10,051 nt of DNA from positions 1-10,051 of the forward strand of contig VBGO01000095.1 of NCBI GenBank assembly GCA_005882525.1. Reading direction: 5' to 3'. Below are positions 1 through 8,053 of the stretch, one piece after another. The position numbers were made by a program, and so were the translations under genes. The notes under the pieces are model-generated. The model was not told the origin of the DNA, searched no databases, and saw nothing but the letters and a program-made list of their open reading frames with translations. The stretch's first letter is position 1; each line of letters starts with the position of its first letter. This DNA is from Chloroflexota bacterium (GTDB lineage Bacteria > Chloroflexota > Dormibacteria > CF-121).

Positions 1-3
1 AGC

Positions 4-1236
4 TCATGCGTTCCGTTCGAGCTTGACGACAGCTTCGATGTGGTAGGTCTGGGGGAACATGTCGACGAGGGCCACCTCCACAAGGGTATAGCGTCCGGCG
101 GTACAAAAACGACTGACATCGCGAGCCAGCGTCGATGGGTCGCAGGAGATGTAGACGATCCGTTCGGCGCGCAAGGTCGCCATCGCTTCGACGGCCGCTT
201 CGGTGCAGCCGGCGCGCGGCGGATCCAGCACCAGGACGTCGACAGATTCGTCCAGGTGGCGCACGGTATCCTCCACCCGCCCGCGACGGTAATGGACGTT
301 ACCGCAGCCGTTGAGCTGCATGTTCAGCTCGCCGAGCCGGACCGCGTAGGGGCTCTCCTCCACCGCGATCACGCCGGCGGCGCGCTCGGCGAGCCGCGCC
401 GTCAGCATGCCGATGCCGGCGTACGCGTCGACGGCCCGCTCGCCCCCCGTGAGCTGGGCGAACGCAACCGCCCGCTCGTAGAGGACATGGCGCTGCCGGA
501 CATTGACCTGGACGAACGCCTCCGGCCTGACGCGGAAGTGCCGGCCGGCATCGTCCATGCCGATCGAATCGTCGTTGAGGTTCAGCTCCGGGATCCAGCC
601 GGCCGCGCGGGCACCGAATGACGGATCGGCCGACCCCGGCGGGTAGGGCGCCCAGAGAAGATCGCTGGTGCCCGGCGCCCAGGTGAATTGCAGGGCCGTA
701 ACCCCTGCGGCCGCCGGATCCTCGGCGGCGTGGGCGAATGCCGGGAGCGCCCGCTCGATCGCCTCGGCGTGGATCAGGCAGGCGTCGATGGGCAGCGTCT
801 GATATGTGTGCTTGCGATAGAAACCGAGGCTGACCGCGCCGCCACGGCGCAGGACGTGAAACTCGCCGCGAAGGCGATAGCGCCATGGATTCTCCATGCC
901 CAGGACGTCGATGCGCTCGATCGGAAATTCGAGGTGGGCGCGCTCGAGCTGGCGGTGCAGCACCTGGCGTTTCTGCGCGAGCTGCTCGGGATATGCCAGA
1001 TACTGCAGCTGACACCCGCCACAGCCGGCCTTGAAGTAGGGGCAGGGCGGATCGATACGCGCGGCCGCCGGGTCCAGAACCGCCGTCGCCTGGGCGCGCC
1101 AGAAATCCTTCCGCCGATGGGTGACCTCAGCCTCAACCGTCTCGCCCGGAATAGCCCCTTCGACGAAGACCACTCGGCCATCGACCCGCGCCAGGGCCGC
1201 CCCGCCGTGGGCCAGCTCGCCGACCGTCAATTGCAC
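4..1236 (-). CDS. rlmD: 23S rRNA (uracil-5-)-methyltransferase, RlmD/RumA (TrmA) family
   Basis: Predicted SAM-dependent enzyme that methylates C5 of a uridine in 23S rRNA, acting in the cytoplasm during ribosome assembly. Visible in its 410 residues: an N-terminal TRAM-type RNA-binding region (about 1-58); cysteines C65, C72, C75 and C153 in the layout of the RumA 4Fe-4S cluster; the SAM-binding stretch VDAYAGIGMLTARLA (from residue 269); LDPPRAGC (337-344); the nucleophile C365 in YISCDPSTLARD; and a likely general base E401 in the C-terminal TYHIEAVVKL. Length is normal for the family. The start is GTG at 1236-1234 and shares one base with the gatB stop (TAGTG), so it is probably the last, translationally coupled gene of the gat operon. 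The stop is at 6-4, so the gene is complete. The family is certain; whether the target is U1939 (RlmD), U747 or both (RlmCD) cannot be read from sequence alone. Confidence 0.93.
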   Translation of the reverse strand: MQLTVGELAHGGAALARVDGRVVFVEGAIPGETVEAEVTHRRKDFWRAQATAVLDPAAARIDPPCPYFKAGCGGCQLQYLAYPEQLAQKRQVLHRQLERAHLEFPIERIDVLGMENPWRYRLRGEFHVLRRGGAVSLGFYRKHTYQTLPIDACLIHAEAIERALPAFAHAAEDPAAAGVTALQFTWAPGTSDLLWAPYPPGSADPSFGARAAGWIPELNLNDDSIGMDDAGRHFRVRPEAFVQVNVRQRHVLYERAVAFAQLTGGERAVDAYAGIGMLTARLAERAAGVIAVEESPYAVRLGELNMQLNGCGNVHYRRGRVEDTVRHLDESVDVLVLDPPRAGCTEAAVEAMATLRAERIVYISCDPSTLARDVSRFCTAGRYTLVEVALVDMFPQTYHIEAVVKLERNA

Positions 1237-2687
1237 TAGGTGATTTTCTCTTTCAGCAACGCCTCGAGCCGCTGCGGGTTGGCTCGGCCTTTCGAGATCT
1301 TCATGCCCTGGCCGATCAGGAACTTCAGCGCCTGCTGCTTGCCCGCCTTGAAGTCGGCGACAGACTTGGCATTTTCGCCGATCACCTGGGCGACGATACC
1401 CTCGAGCTCGGCGTCACCGCTGATCTGGGTCGAGCCCCTCAGGGCGGCCAGCGCCGGCCCAGGATCTGGCGCGCGGTACATCGCCTCGAAGCTCTGCTTG
1501 GCCATCTTGCCGCTGATGACACCCGACTCGACCAGCGCGATCAGCTGCTGCAGATGAGTGGGCTTGACTGACGCCTGCTCGATCTCTGTGTGCTCAGCGT
1601 TCAGGAGCCGGCTGAAGTCGCCGAGCATCCAGTTGGCGGCCGCCTTGGCCGGGGTGCCGAGCCGGACGGTTTCCTCGAAGAACTCGGCCATCGGCTGTGA
1701 CGAGGTCAGCAGCGAGGCATCATATGGCGTGAGGCCGTAGCCAGTAACGAACCGTTCCCGGCGGGCCGCCGGCAGCTCGGGCAGGCTGGAGCGGATCTCC
1801 GCCACCCACTCGCGACTGACTTCGAGCGGCGGCAGGTCCGGCTCTGGAAAATAGCGATAGTCTTCAGCGAATTCCTTGGTGCGTTGCGACACGGTCAGGC
1901 CGCGCGCGTCGTTCCAGCCCCGGGTCTCCTGGATCAGCCGGCCGCCCGCCTCCAGTACCTCGGTTTGCCGCCCGATCTCGTATTCGATGGCGCGATGGAT
2001 CGCCCGGAACGAGTTCATGTTCTTGATCTCGACCTTGGTGCCGAGCTCGGTCGCGCCGACCGGCCGGAGTGACACGTTGGCGTCGCAGCGAAGCTGGCCT
2101 GACTCCATGTCGCCGTTGTTGACGCCGATGTACTGCAGGATCGCCCGTAGCCGCATGACGTACTCGCGCGCCTCGTCGGCGCTGCGCAGATCGGGCTCCG
2201 ACACGATCTCCATGAGGGGAACGCCGGCGCGGTTGAAGTTGACGAGCGACGCCTGGGCCTGGTCGATCGCGCCCTCGTGCACCAGCTTGCCCGTGTCTTC
2301 CTCGAGGTGGACGCGGGTGATGCCGCACCGCCGCATCTCGCCCTTGACATCGAACTCGAGGTGACCGTGGCGACTGAACGGCAAGTCGTATTGCGAGATC
2401 TGGTAGCCCTTCGGCAGGTCGGGATAGAAATAGTTCTTGCGGTCGAACTTGGAGAACTCCGGGATCTCGCAGTTCAGGGCCAGGGCGGTCCGGATCGTCG
2501 CCTCGACGGCCCGCCGGTTGATGACCGGGAGCGACCCGGGCAGCCCCAGGCAGACCGGGCACGTGTTCGCATTGGGCGGCGTGGTCAGGTAGTCGGTCGA
2601 GCACCCGCAAAACATCTTGCTTTGCGTGAGCACCTGGGCGTGAACCTCCAGACCAACCACGACCTCATACCGGGTTGCGACGGCCAT
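1236..2687 (-). CDS. gatB: Asp-tRNA(Asn)/Glu-tRNA(Gln) amidotransferase subunit B
   Basis: GatB binds the misacylated tRNA and carries the kinase site of the GatCAB complex: it phosphorylates the side chain of Glu-tRNA(Gln) or Asp-tRNA(Asn), and ammonia from GatA then converts it to the amide. The 483 residues match the usual length. The N-terminal signature VVGLEVHAQVLTQSKMFCGC is followed by the zinc-type cysteines C27, C29, C43 and C46. The cradle region holds KNYFYPDLPKGYQISQYD and the conserved VEIKNMNSFRAI. The C-terminal YqeY-like tail ends with MKISKGRANPQRLEALLKEK. The ATG at 2687-2685 overlaps the gatA stop by one base (TGATG). No clear Shine-Dalgarno sequence is visible, so translation by coupling to gatA is likely. 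Nothing is truncated. Genomes with this operon usually lack GlnRS and/or AsnRS; that is family knowledge and cannot be tested here. Confidence 0.98.
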   Translation of the reverse strand: MAVATRYEVVVGLEVHAQVLTQSKMFCGCSTDYLTTPPNANTCPVCLGLPGSLPVINRRAVEATIRTALALNCEIPEFSKFDRKNYFYPDLPKGYQISQYDLPFSRHGHLEFDVKGEMRRCGITRVHLEEDTGKLVHEGAIDQAQASLVNFNRAGVPLMEIVSEPDLRSADEAREYVMRLRAILQYIGVNNGDMESGQLRCDANVSLRPVGATELGTKVEIKNMNSFRAIHRAIEYEIGRQTEVLEAGGRLIQETRGWNDARGLTVSQRTKEFAEDYRYFPEPDLPPLEVSREWVAEIRSSLPELPAARRERFVTGYGLTPYDASLLTSSQPMAEFFEETVRLGTPAKAAANWMLGDFSRLLNAEHTEIEQASVKPTHLQQLIALVESGVISGKMAKQSFEAMYRAPDPGPALAALRGSTQISGDAELEGIVAQVIGENAKSVADFKAGKQQALKFLIGQGMKISKGRANPQRLEALLKEKIT

Positions 2688-4159
2688 CAGGCGGCCGCCC
2701 GCATCAGCGGAGACTGCAGTTTGCGGAAGTCGGTCGCGGTCTCGAAGGCGTAGGCAACCTGCAGCGCAACCTCTTCTCGGAATCCCGGCGCGATGAGTTG
2801 AAGCCCAATCGGCAGCCCGTCGGCAAGGCCGCAGGGCACCGAGATGCCGCAGACGTTGCCCAGGTTCGCGGGAATCGTGATGATGTCATTCAGGTACATC
2901 GCGACCGGGTCTTGCGTTTTGGCTCCGAGCCCAAAGGCCACGGTTGGGGAGGTCGCTCCCACAAGCACATCGACCTTCTCGAAGGCCTGCTTGAAGTCCT
3001 CGATGATCAACGTGCGCACCTTCTGCGCCTGCAGGTAGTAGGCGTCGTAGTAGCCGGAGCTCAGTGCGTAGGTGCCGAGCATGATCCGGCGCTTGACCTC
3101 GGCGCCGAAGCCCTGCTGGCGAGTCAGCATGTATTCCTCGATCAGGTTCTTTGCGCCTTCCGCCTGGTAGCCGTATCGAACCCCGTCATAGCGAGCAAGA
3201 TTTGAGCTGGCCTCCGCCGGGGCGATGATGTAGTAGGCGGGGAGGGCGACGTCGCTGTGGGGCAGGCTCACCTCCTCGATCGAGGCCCCCTGCTGCTCGA
3301 GGAGGCGAATGGCGTCGCGGATCGCCTGCTCGACGGCCGGCTCCATGCCGGCCACGAAGTATTCCTTGGGCACACCCAGGCGCATCCCCTTGACGCCGTT
3401 GCGCAACGTGGAAAGGTAGTCGGGCACCGGGCGCTCCGAGCTGGTGGAGTCGCGAGGGTCATGCCCCGCAATCGCCTGCAGCAGGATGGCGTTGTCGACC
3501 ACGTCCCGCGTCATGGGCCCGATCTGGTCGAGTGAGGAGGCAAAAGCGATCAGCCCATACCGGCTGACCCGTCCGTAGGTGGGCTTGAAGCCGACGATGC
3601 CGGTCAGGGCCGCGGGCTGCCGGATCGAGCCCCCGGTGTCGCTGCCGAGCGCGGCGATGGCTTCGCCGGAAGCCACCGCCGCCGCCGACCCGCCGCTGGA
3701 GCCGCCGGGCACGCGCTCCAGCGCCCAGGGATTGTGGACGGGCCAGTAGCCGGAGTTCTCGTTCGAGGAGCCCATCGCGAACTCGTCGCAGTTGGTCTTG
3801 CCCAGAAACACGGCGCCCTCAGCCTCGAGCCGCTCGACCACCGTCGCGCTGTAGGGCGGCGAGAAACCCTTTAAGATCTTCGATCCCGCCGTGGAGACGA
3901 CGTCCTGCACGCAGAGGACATCCTTCAACGCGATCGGGATCCCGGTCAGCGGGCGGACGTCGCGATTGGCGCGCAGCCGCTCGTCGGCGTCCTTTGCCTG
4001 GCGCCGAGCGAGCTCGCGCGTGACCAGCAGGTAGGCCTTCGTCTTTTCGCCGACGGCGTCGATCTGGCCAAGCACCGCCTCGGTCAGCTCGACGGACGAG
4101 ATCTCACGGTCGACCAGCATCTGGTGCAGCTCGCGGATCGACCGTTGAAAGAGCGTCAC
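2687..4159 (-). CDS. gatA: Asp-tRNA(Asn)/Glu-tRNA(Gln) amidotransferase subunit A
   Basis: GatA is the glutaminase subunit of GatCAB. It releases ammonia from glutamine and channels it to GatB. The 490-residue protein belongs to the amidase-signature family, and its Ser-cisSer-Lys triad is complete: K79 in GIPIALKDV, S154 in PGGSSGGSAAAVASG and S178 in LGSDTGGSIRQPA. These positions coincide with those I recall for the Staphylococcus aureus enzyme. Further family stretches are GKTNCDEFAMGSSNENS (from residue 120) and GFKPTYGRVSRYGLIAFASS. The GTG start at 4159-4157 overlaps the gatC stop by four bases (GTGA). An ATG inside the helix after it (residue 14) is less likely, because the preceding residues match the usual GatA N-terminus. 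Catalytic residues and length are normal, so activity is expected. Confidence 0.98.
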   Translation of the reverse strand: MTLFQRSIRELHQMLVDREISSVELTEAVLGQIDAVGEKTKAYLLVTRELARRQAKDADERLRANRDVRPLTGIPIALKDVLCVQDVVSTAGSKILKGFSPPYSATVVERLEAEGAVFLGKTNCDEFAMGSSNENSGYWPVHNPWALERVPGGSSGGSAAAVASGEAIAALGSDTGGSIRQPAALTGIVGFKPTYGRVSRYGLIAFASSLDQIGPMTRDVVDNAILLQAIAGHDPRDSTSSERPVPDYLSTLRNGVKGMRLGVPKEYFVAGMEPAVEQAIRDAIRLLEQQGASIEEVSLPHSDVALPAYYIIAPAEASSNLARYDGVRYGYQAEGAKNLIEEYMLTRQQGFGAEVKRRIMLGTYALSSGYYDAYYLQAQKVRTLIIEDFKQAFEKVDVLVGATSPTVAFGLGAKTQDPVAMYLNDIITIPANLGNVCGISVPCGLADGLPIGLQLIAPGFREEVALQVAYAFETATDFRKLQSPLMRAAA

Positions 4160-4458
4160 TCCTGGATCGCCTTGACCTTGAAGTACGCGTCCTCACGGCT
4201 CGGCGCATTCTTCAGCGCCGCCTCGGCCGGGAGCGACGGCTCCCGCTTGTCATCCCGCATCACGTTGCGCGCTTCGAGGGGGTGGGCGGTGGCCGGGACC
4301 TTCGAGGTATCGGCCTGCTTCAGCGCGTTGATCGCAGCCAGGATGTGGCGCAGCTGATCCCGGTAGCGGACGACCTCGTCTGGCGTGATTCCCAATCGAG
4401 CGAGCCGGGCGACGTGCTCGACCTCGCGGGACGAAAGCTCGGACTCGGGTTCGGGCAA
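4156..4458 (-). CDS. gatC: Asp-tRNA(Asn)/Glu-tRNA(Gln) amidotransferase subunit C
   Basis: GatC is the small subunit that wraps around and stabilises the GatA-GatB interface. The 100-residue protein shows the family opening VEHVARLARLGITPDEV and then the stretch LRHILAAINALKQADTSKV. It ends in the usual extended tail with the conserved R in LEARNVMRDD. The start must be TTG at 4458-4456: an in-frame TAG lies two codons upstream (4464-4462), and the next possible start falls inside the conserved helix. An AGG stands only a few bases before the TTG, which makes a weak ribosome site. gatC begins 22 bp after the stop of the upstream c-di-GMP gene and overlaps gatA by four bases, so it opens the translation-related part of the operon. 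Confidence 0.96.
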   Translation of the reverse strand: MPEPESELSSREVEHVARLARLGITPDEVVRYRDQLRHILAAINALKQADTSKVPATAHPLEARNVMRDDKREPSLPAEAALKNAPSREDAYFKVKAIQE

Positions 4459-4470
4459 GACCTATAGATT

Positions 4471-4489
4471 AGCGCCCGACTCAGGCGCT
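4471..4489 (-). other. Hairpin across the stop codon between the c-di-GMP gene and gatC
   Basis: A perfect 6-bp GC-rich inverted repeat (AGCGCC / GGCGCT on the minus strand) encloses a 7-base loop, and that loop contains the TGA stop of the upstream gene. In the transcript the stem ends 12 bases before the gatC TTG start. It is followed by AAUCUAUAGG and not by a U-run, so it is not a classical intrinsic terminator. Possible roles are an mRNA-stability or processing structure, a partial attenuator, or an element that lowers gatC initiation. A 6-bp stem can arise by chance in GC-rich DNA. Confidence 0.4.
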
Positions 4490-7400
4490 GATGGCACCGG
4501 TCAGGTTGGCGCGGCCTCGCAGCCAGGGGCCGAGCAGCCCCGCTGCCGCGGGACGGCTGATATGGAAGCCCTGGATGAAGTCGCAGCCGTACTGGCGCAA
4601 CATCTCCATGGTCTTCTCATCCTCCACACCCTCCGCCACGACTGTCAATCCGAGATTGTGCCCGAGGTCGATCGTCGAACGGACGATCGCGGCACCGTCC
4701 CAGTTGGTCGCCATGTCCATGACGAAGGACTTATCGATCTTGATCTCCTGCACCGGCAGGCGCTTGAGGTAGGTGAGCGACGAGTAGCCGGTACCGAAGT
4801 CATCGACGGAGATGCGGACTCCCGTCGCGTGCAGCCGTTGCAGCGTCTCCTCGGCCTCCGTCGCGATGATCGATCGCTCGGTGATTTCGAGGCTGAGCTT
4901 CTCGGGAGCGACCTGCCAGGTGCTCAATAATTGAGCGACGGCATCGGGAAGCTCGTCGTCGAGCAGGTTGCGGGCCGAGAGGTTCACCGCCACCCCGATG
5001 TCGATACCCGCCCTCGACCACGCGTGAACCTGGCCGAGGGCCTCATTCAGCACCCAGGCCGTCAGCGGCTTGATCAGGTCGGTCTGCTCCGCAGAGGGGA
5101 TGAAGTCATCGGGTGGCAGGAGCCCGTGGCTCGGATGGCCCCAGCGCACCAGCGCCTCGACCTTCGAGGGCTGCCCATCCAGGGCCGCCACGATCGGCTG
5201 GTAGTGAAGGATGAGCTCGAACTGGTCGATCGCATAGCGCAGCTTGCCGATCAACGGCACGCGTCCGCCGTTGTCTCCACCCTCCTGGTCGAGCGAGTAG
5301 ACGCTGAAGCCGCTGCGCGCCCGCTTGGCCGCGTACATCGCGACATCGGCCCGGCGCGTCAGGGCATCGGCGTCCTCGGCGTGCTGCGGAAAGACCGCAA
5401 TGCCGATGCTCATGTTGACGGAAATCGGCTGCTCGTCGATCGTGAAGGGTTGGTCGACCGCGTGCAGGATCTTTTCGGCGATCAAGACCGCCCGCGGGAC
5501 ATCGGTCGCGCCCCAGGGCACCACGGCAAACTCGTCGCCACCATAGCGGGCGATGGTATCCGCCCTGCGGAGCACGCTCCGCATCCGCTGACCGACCTGC
5601 TGCAGCAGCCGGTCACCCGCCTCATGGCCGAGGCTGTCGTTGACGCTCTTGAACCCGTCGAGGTCCACGAGCAAGACGGCGCATGGTTTCATCTCGCGCT
5701 CACCGGCCCGGATCGTCTCTTCGAGCCGCTCCCGGAGAAACGTCCGGTTGGGTAGGCCGGTCAGCGGATCATGCAGCGCTCGGTACTGCAGCGCTTCCGT
5801 CTCCGCCTTCCGCTCGGAGACGTCGCGGAGGCTGCCGATTACCAGCCGCTGCGGGCCAAGCCGGCCGACGTTGAACTCCAGCGGGAAGGCGATGCCGTCC
5901 TTACGCAGGCCCGATGTCTCGTGGCGACCCACCACCACCTCGCGCTTGTGCGGACGCAAGTAGGCGCGGAGCTGCGGCTTGATCTCGCCTCGGCAAGCCT
6001 CGGCGATCAGGCGCCCGAATTCCTTTCCGATCACCTCGTCCGGAGCGTATCCGAAGAGTCGCTCCGCCGCGGGGTTATAGGAACGAACGACGAGGCGGTC
6101 GTCGACCGTGACGATCCCGTCGGCAACGTTGTCGAGAATCGCGCGGATCCGTTCGCCGCTCCGACGTAATTCCTCCTCGGCCCGACGCCGCTCGATGAAG
6201 TGGCCGATCTGGCTGCCGATATCGGCCATCACCCGCATGGTGGCGCGATCCAACTGGCGACGCTCGTTGCTGAAGAGGGCGATCACGCCGGTGACTTTGC
6301 GCCCATTGGTGACCGCAAACGCGAACCTGGCCTGCAGCCCGGCGCTCAACGCCGCCGATGTGCGTGGCGAATCGCGATCCCCGGCGACGTCCTCGATCGA
6401 GGTGGCACGGCCCGTCGCCCACACGCGACCGACCAGTCCGTCCCCGCGGGCGAAGGTCAGCTCCCGGCTGGCGGCCTCGAACGCCGCAAGCTCCCTGGTC
6501 GGGCGGGCCCAGCCGAACTCCAGACGAAGCACATTCGCCTCCCGATCCACCGCCCAGAACTCGCCAATCGTCCAGCCCATCGTCTCGCAGATGCCTTGCA
6601 GGACCTGGGGGGCCGCCTCGGCCCAGGTGGCGGCATTGGCGAGCGGCCGGGTGACGGCAAACTGGACGCCGCGCAGGCGCTCCGCCATGTGTCGCTCGCT
6701 GACATCGCTGACGAAAGCGACGAAGGCCACCCTGGCGCCCGACCGCGACGTAGCGGAGACCGAGATCTCAGCCGGAAACTCGTGGCCGTCCCGGTGCAGC
6801 GCCCCCAGCTCGACGGTCTTCCCAACCAGCCGGCCGTCGCCGGTTTCGATGAATCGTGCCAATCCTCGCTGGTGAGCGTCCCGATAGCGACGGGGAATGA
6901 TCGTGCCGGCCATCGTCCGTCCGATGGCTTCGTCGTGAGACCAGCCGAAGATCTCCTCCGCTTTGCGGTTCCAGCCGGTGATCAGGCCGGCCTCGTCCGC
7001 CGTGATCACAGCACTGGGTGAGGTATCGATGATGACCTGGAGCCGCTGCTGCGACTCCTTGAATTTTTCCATGACCCGCAGCTGGACCTCGGCGTCCCGG
7101 CGGGCGGCCGCGTAGAGACCGACCGTGCCGATCAGCAGGGTGGCGCACGGCAACAGGGTCAGGGCGTGCCCGACGTACCAGAAGCCGTCGTAGCGAGCCC
7201 GCATGAACATCGAGATCATGGTCTCGAGGCAGACCAGCACCAGGGCGGTGACGACCGTCGTCTCGATGCGGCGGTCGGGGCAGCGTCCCTGCCGGTAGAC
7301 CGCGGCGACAAAGGCGACAACGAGAAACGGACCGGCCTGCAGGAGCGTGTTGAATTCGGTGAAACGACCCCGGACGATCAGCGGGGGCAGCACCAGGGCC

Positions 7401-7930
7401 AAGCCGGCGGTGAGGGCGAGGCCGAAGACGCCGACGCCCAGAGCCAGGCCGACCCCCCTGAGCAGCGACCGCCGCGGCTGAGCCAGCGGCCGCGCCCGGT
7501 GGAGCAGGATCCAGGCGTACAGCGCGGGCGTGCCGATGTGGGCGGCGTGGAAGAGGTAGACGGCTGTCTGGTTGGTCGTGAACGGCAGCGCGAACGGAAC
7601 CACACCGGGGAAGGCCAGCATGTGGAGGAGCCACACCAGGCCGATCACGACGCTCACGAACACCAGCGGGAGCGACCGGCCCTCGCGTCGGATGACCACG
7701 TCGGTCGACGAGAGAAACAAGACAACCGCGAGCATGACCACCATCGCGCTGTCCAACGCGGGTACGTACCAGGTGAGGCTCAGGGTGCTGTCCGGCAGGA
7801 GCGCGGCGAGCACCGACACCAGCATGAGGAGCGCGGCCGTCAGCAAGGCCAGCAATCCACGACGGCCGATCCTTTTCAGGCGCCCGATCGCGCGGCCGCC
7901 CGATGCGGCGAGAAGGGGCGGGATCGACAT
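4481..7930 (-). CDS. Membrane-anchored PAS-GAF-PAS-GGDEF-EAL c-di-GMP signalling protein
   Basis: Predicted inner-membrane sensor that makes and/or degrades cyclic di-GMP; 1149 residues. A basic N-terminus leads into about eight hydrophobic helices (near 25-45, 58-75, 87-107, 122-143, 158-183, 198-212, 226-243, 253-275). Their pattern resembles the MASE4 sensor domain. Next come PAS 1 (about 293-413), GAF (425-580) and PAS 2 (592-708). The GGDEF domain (712-880) has the intact motif GGDEF at 797-801 and an inhibitory I-site RRAD (788-791) exactly five residues before it. The EAL domain (about 893-1135) has E925-A-L, N983, E1015/E1018, DDFG (1043-1046), K1064 and E1100, all expected for activity. 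The ATG start at 7930-7928 has no strong Shine-Dalgarno sequence. The gene sits between ligA and gatC, an unusual place for a signalling gene. Both output domains look catalytically competent; which one dominates cannot be told from sequence. Confidence 0.93.
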   Translation of the reverse strand: MSIPPLLAASGGRAIGRLKRIGRRGLLALLTAALLMLVSVLAALLPDSTLSLTWYVPALDSAMVVMLAVVLFLSSTDVVIRREGRSLPLVFVSVVIGLVWLLHMLAFPGVVPFALPFTTNQTAVYLFHAAHIGTPALYAWILLHRARPLAQPRRSLLRGVGLALGVGVFGLALTAGLALVLPPLIVRGRFTEFNTLLQAGPFLVVAFVAAVYRQGRCPDRRIETTVVTALVLVCLETMISMFMRARYDGFWYVGHALTLLPCATLLIGTVGLYAAARRDAEVQLRVMEKFKESQQRLQVIIDTSPSAVITADEAGLITGWNRKAEEIFGWSHDEAIGRTMAGTIIPRRYRDAHQRGLARFIETGDGRLVGKTVELGALHRDGHEFPAEISVSATSRSGARVAFVAFVSDVSERHMAERLRGVQFAVTRPLANAATWAEAAPQVLQGICETMGWTIGEFWAVDREANVLRLEFGWARPTRELAAFEAASRELTFARGDGLVGRVWATGRATSIEDVAGDRDSPRTSAALSAGLQARFAFAVTNGRKVTGVIALFSNERRQLDRATMRVMADIGSQIGHFIERRRAEEELRRSGERIRAILDNVADGIVTVDDRLVVRSYNPAAERLFGYAPDEVIGKEFGRLIAEACRGEIKPQLRAYLRPHKREVVVGRHETSGLRKDGIAFPLEFNVGRLGPQRLVIGSLRDVSERKAETEALQYRALHDPLTGLPNRTFLRERLEETIRAGEREMKPCAVLLVDLDGFKSVNDSLGHEAGDRLLQQVGQRMRSVLRRADTIARYGGDEFAVVPWGATDVPRAVLIAEKILHAVDQPFTIDEQPISVNMSIGIAVFPQHAEDADALTRRADVAMYAAKRARSGFSVYSLDQEGGDNGGRVPLIGKLRYAIDQFELILHYQPIVAALDGQPSKVEALVRWGHPSHGLLPPDDFIPSAEQTDLIKPLTAWVLNEALGQVHAWSRAGIDIGVAVNLSARNLLDDELPDAVAQLLSTWQVAPEKLSLEITERSIIATEAEETLQRLHATGVRISVDDFGTGYSSLTYLKRLPVQEIKIDKSFVMDMATNWDGAAIVRSTIDLGHNLGLTVVAEGVEDEKTMEMLRQYGCDFIQGFHISRPAAAGLLGPWLRGRANLTGAISA

Positions 7931-7962
7931 GCCCGCAATATGCGTCGCGGCCCCCCAAAGCG

Positions 7963-7992
7963 ATGTTAAGGAGCTGTCACAATTCGTTACAA
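7963..7992 (-). promoter_or_regulatory. Possible sigma70-type promoter for the c-di-GMP gene
   Basis: On the minus strand a -35-like TTGTAA (7992-7987) and a -10-like TAACAT (7968-7963) are 18 bp apart, each matching four of six consensus bases. Transcription would begin near 7955, about 25 bases before the ATG. The element lies in the 123-bp interval 7931-8053, which looks AT-richer than the flanking genes and holds no gene I can support. A weaker plus-strand match (CTGTCA 7974-7979, TATAGC 7998-8003, 18-bp spacer) overlaps it. Both are eye matches only. Confidence 0.3.
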
Positions 7993-8053
7993 ACTCTTAT
8001 AGCGTTCACCCAGCGTTATCTGCGGCAAGCTGTGTCCGCATAGGCCCCCACCC

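Noticed and set aside
4931..5755. 274-residue plus-strand frame antisense to GGDEF-EAL
   Set aside because: The opposite strand carries complete GGDEF and EAL motifs; this frame shows no recognisable domain.
7166..7969. Long plus-strand frame opposite the membrane part of the c-di-GMP gene
   Set aside because: It is highly charged, low-complexity sequence (Gln/Glu/Arg/His) antisense to clear transmembrane helices; a shadow frame.
7974..8003. Plus-strand promoter (CTGTCA, 18 bp, TATAGC) for the small membrane gene
   Set aside because: Each box matches only four of six bases, and about 170 bp including the whole ligA relic would separate it from the GTG; not enough to call.
8021..8040. Inverted repeat TGCGG/CCGCA as a ligA-relic terminator
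   Set aside because: Only a 5-bp stem with a 10-base loop and no U-tract on either strand; likely chance.
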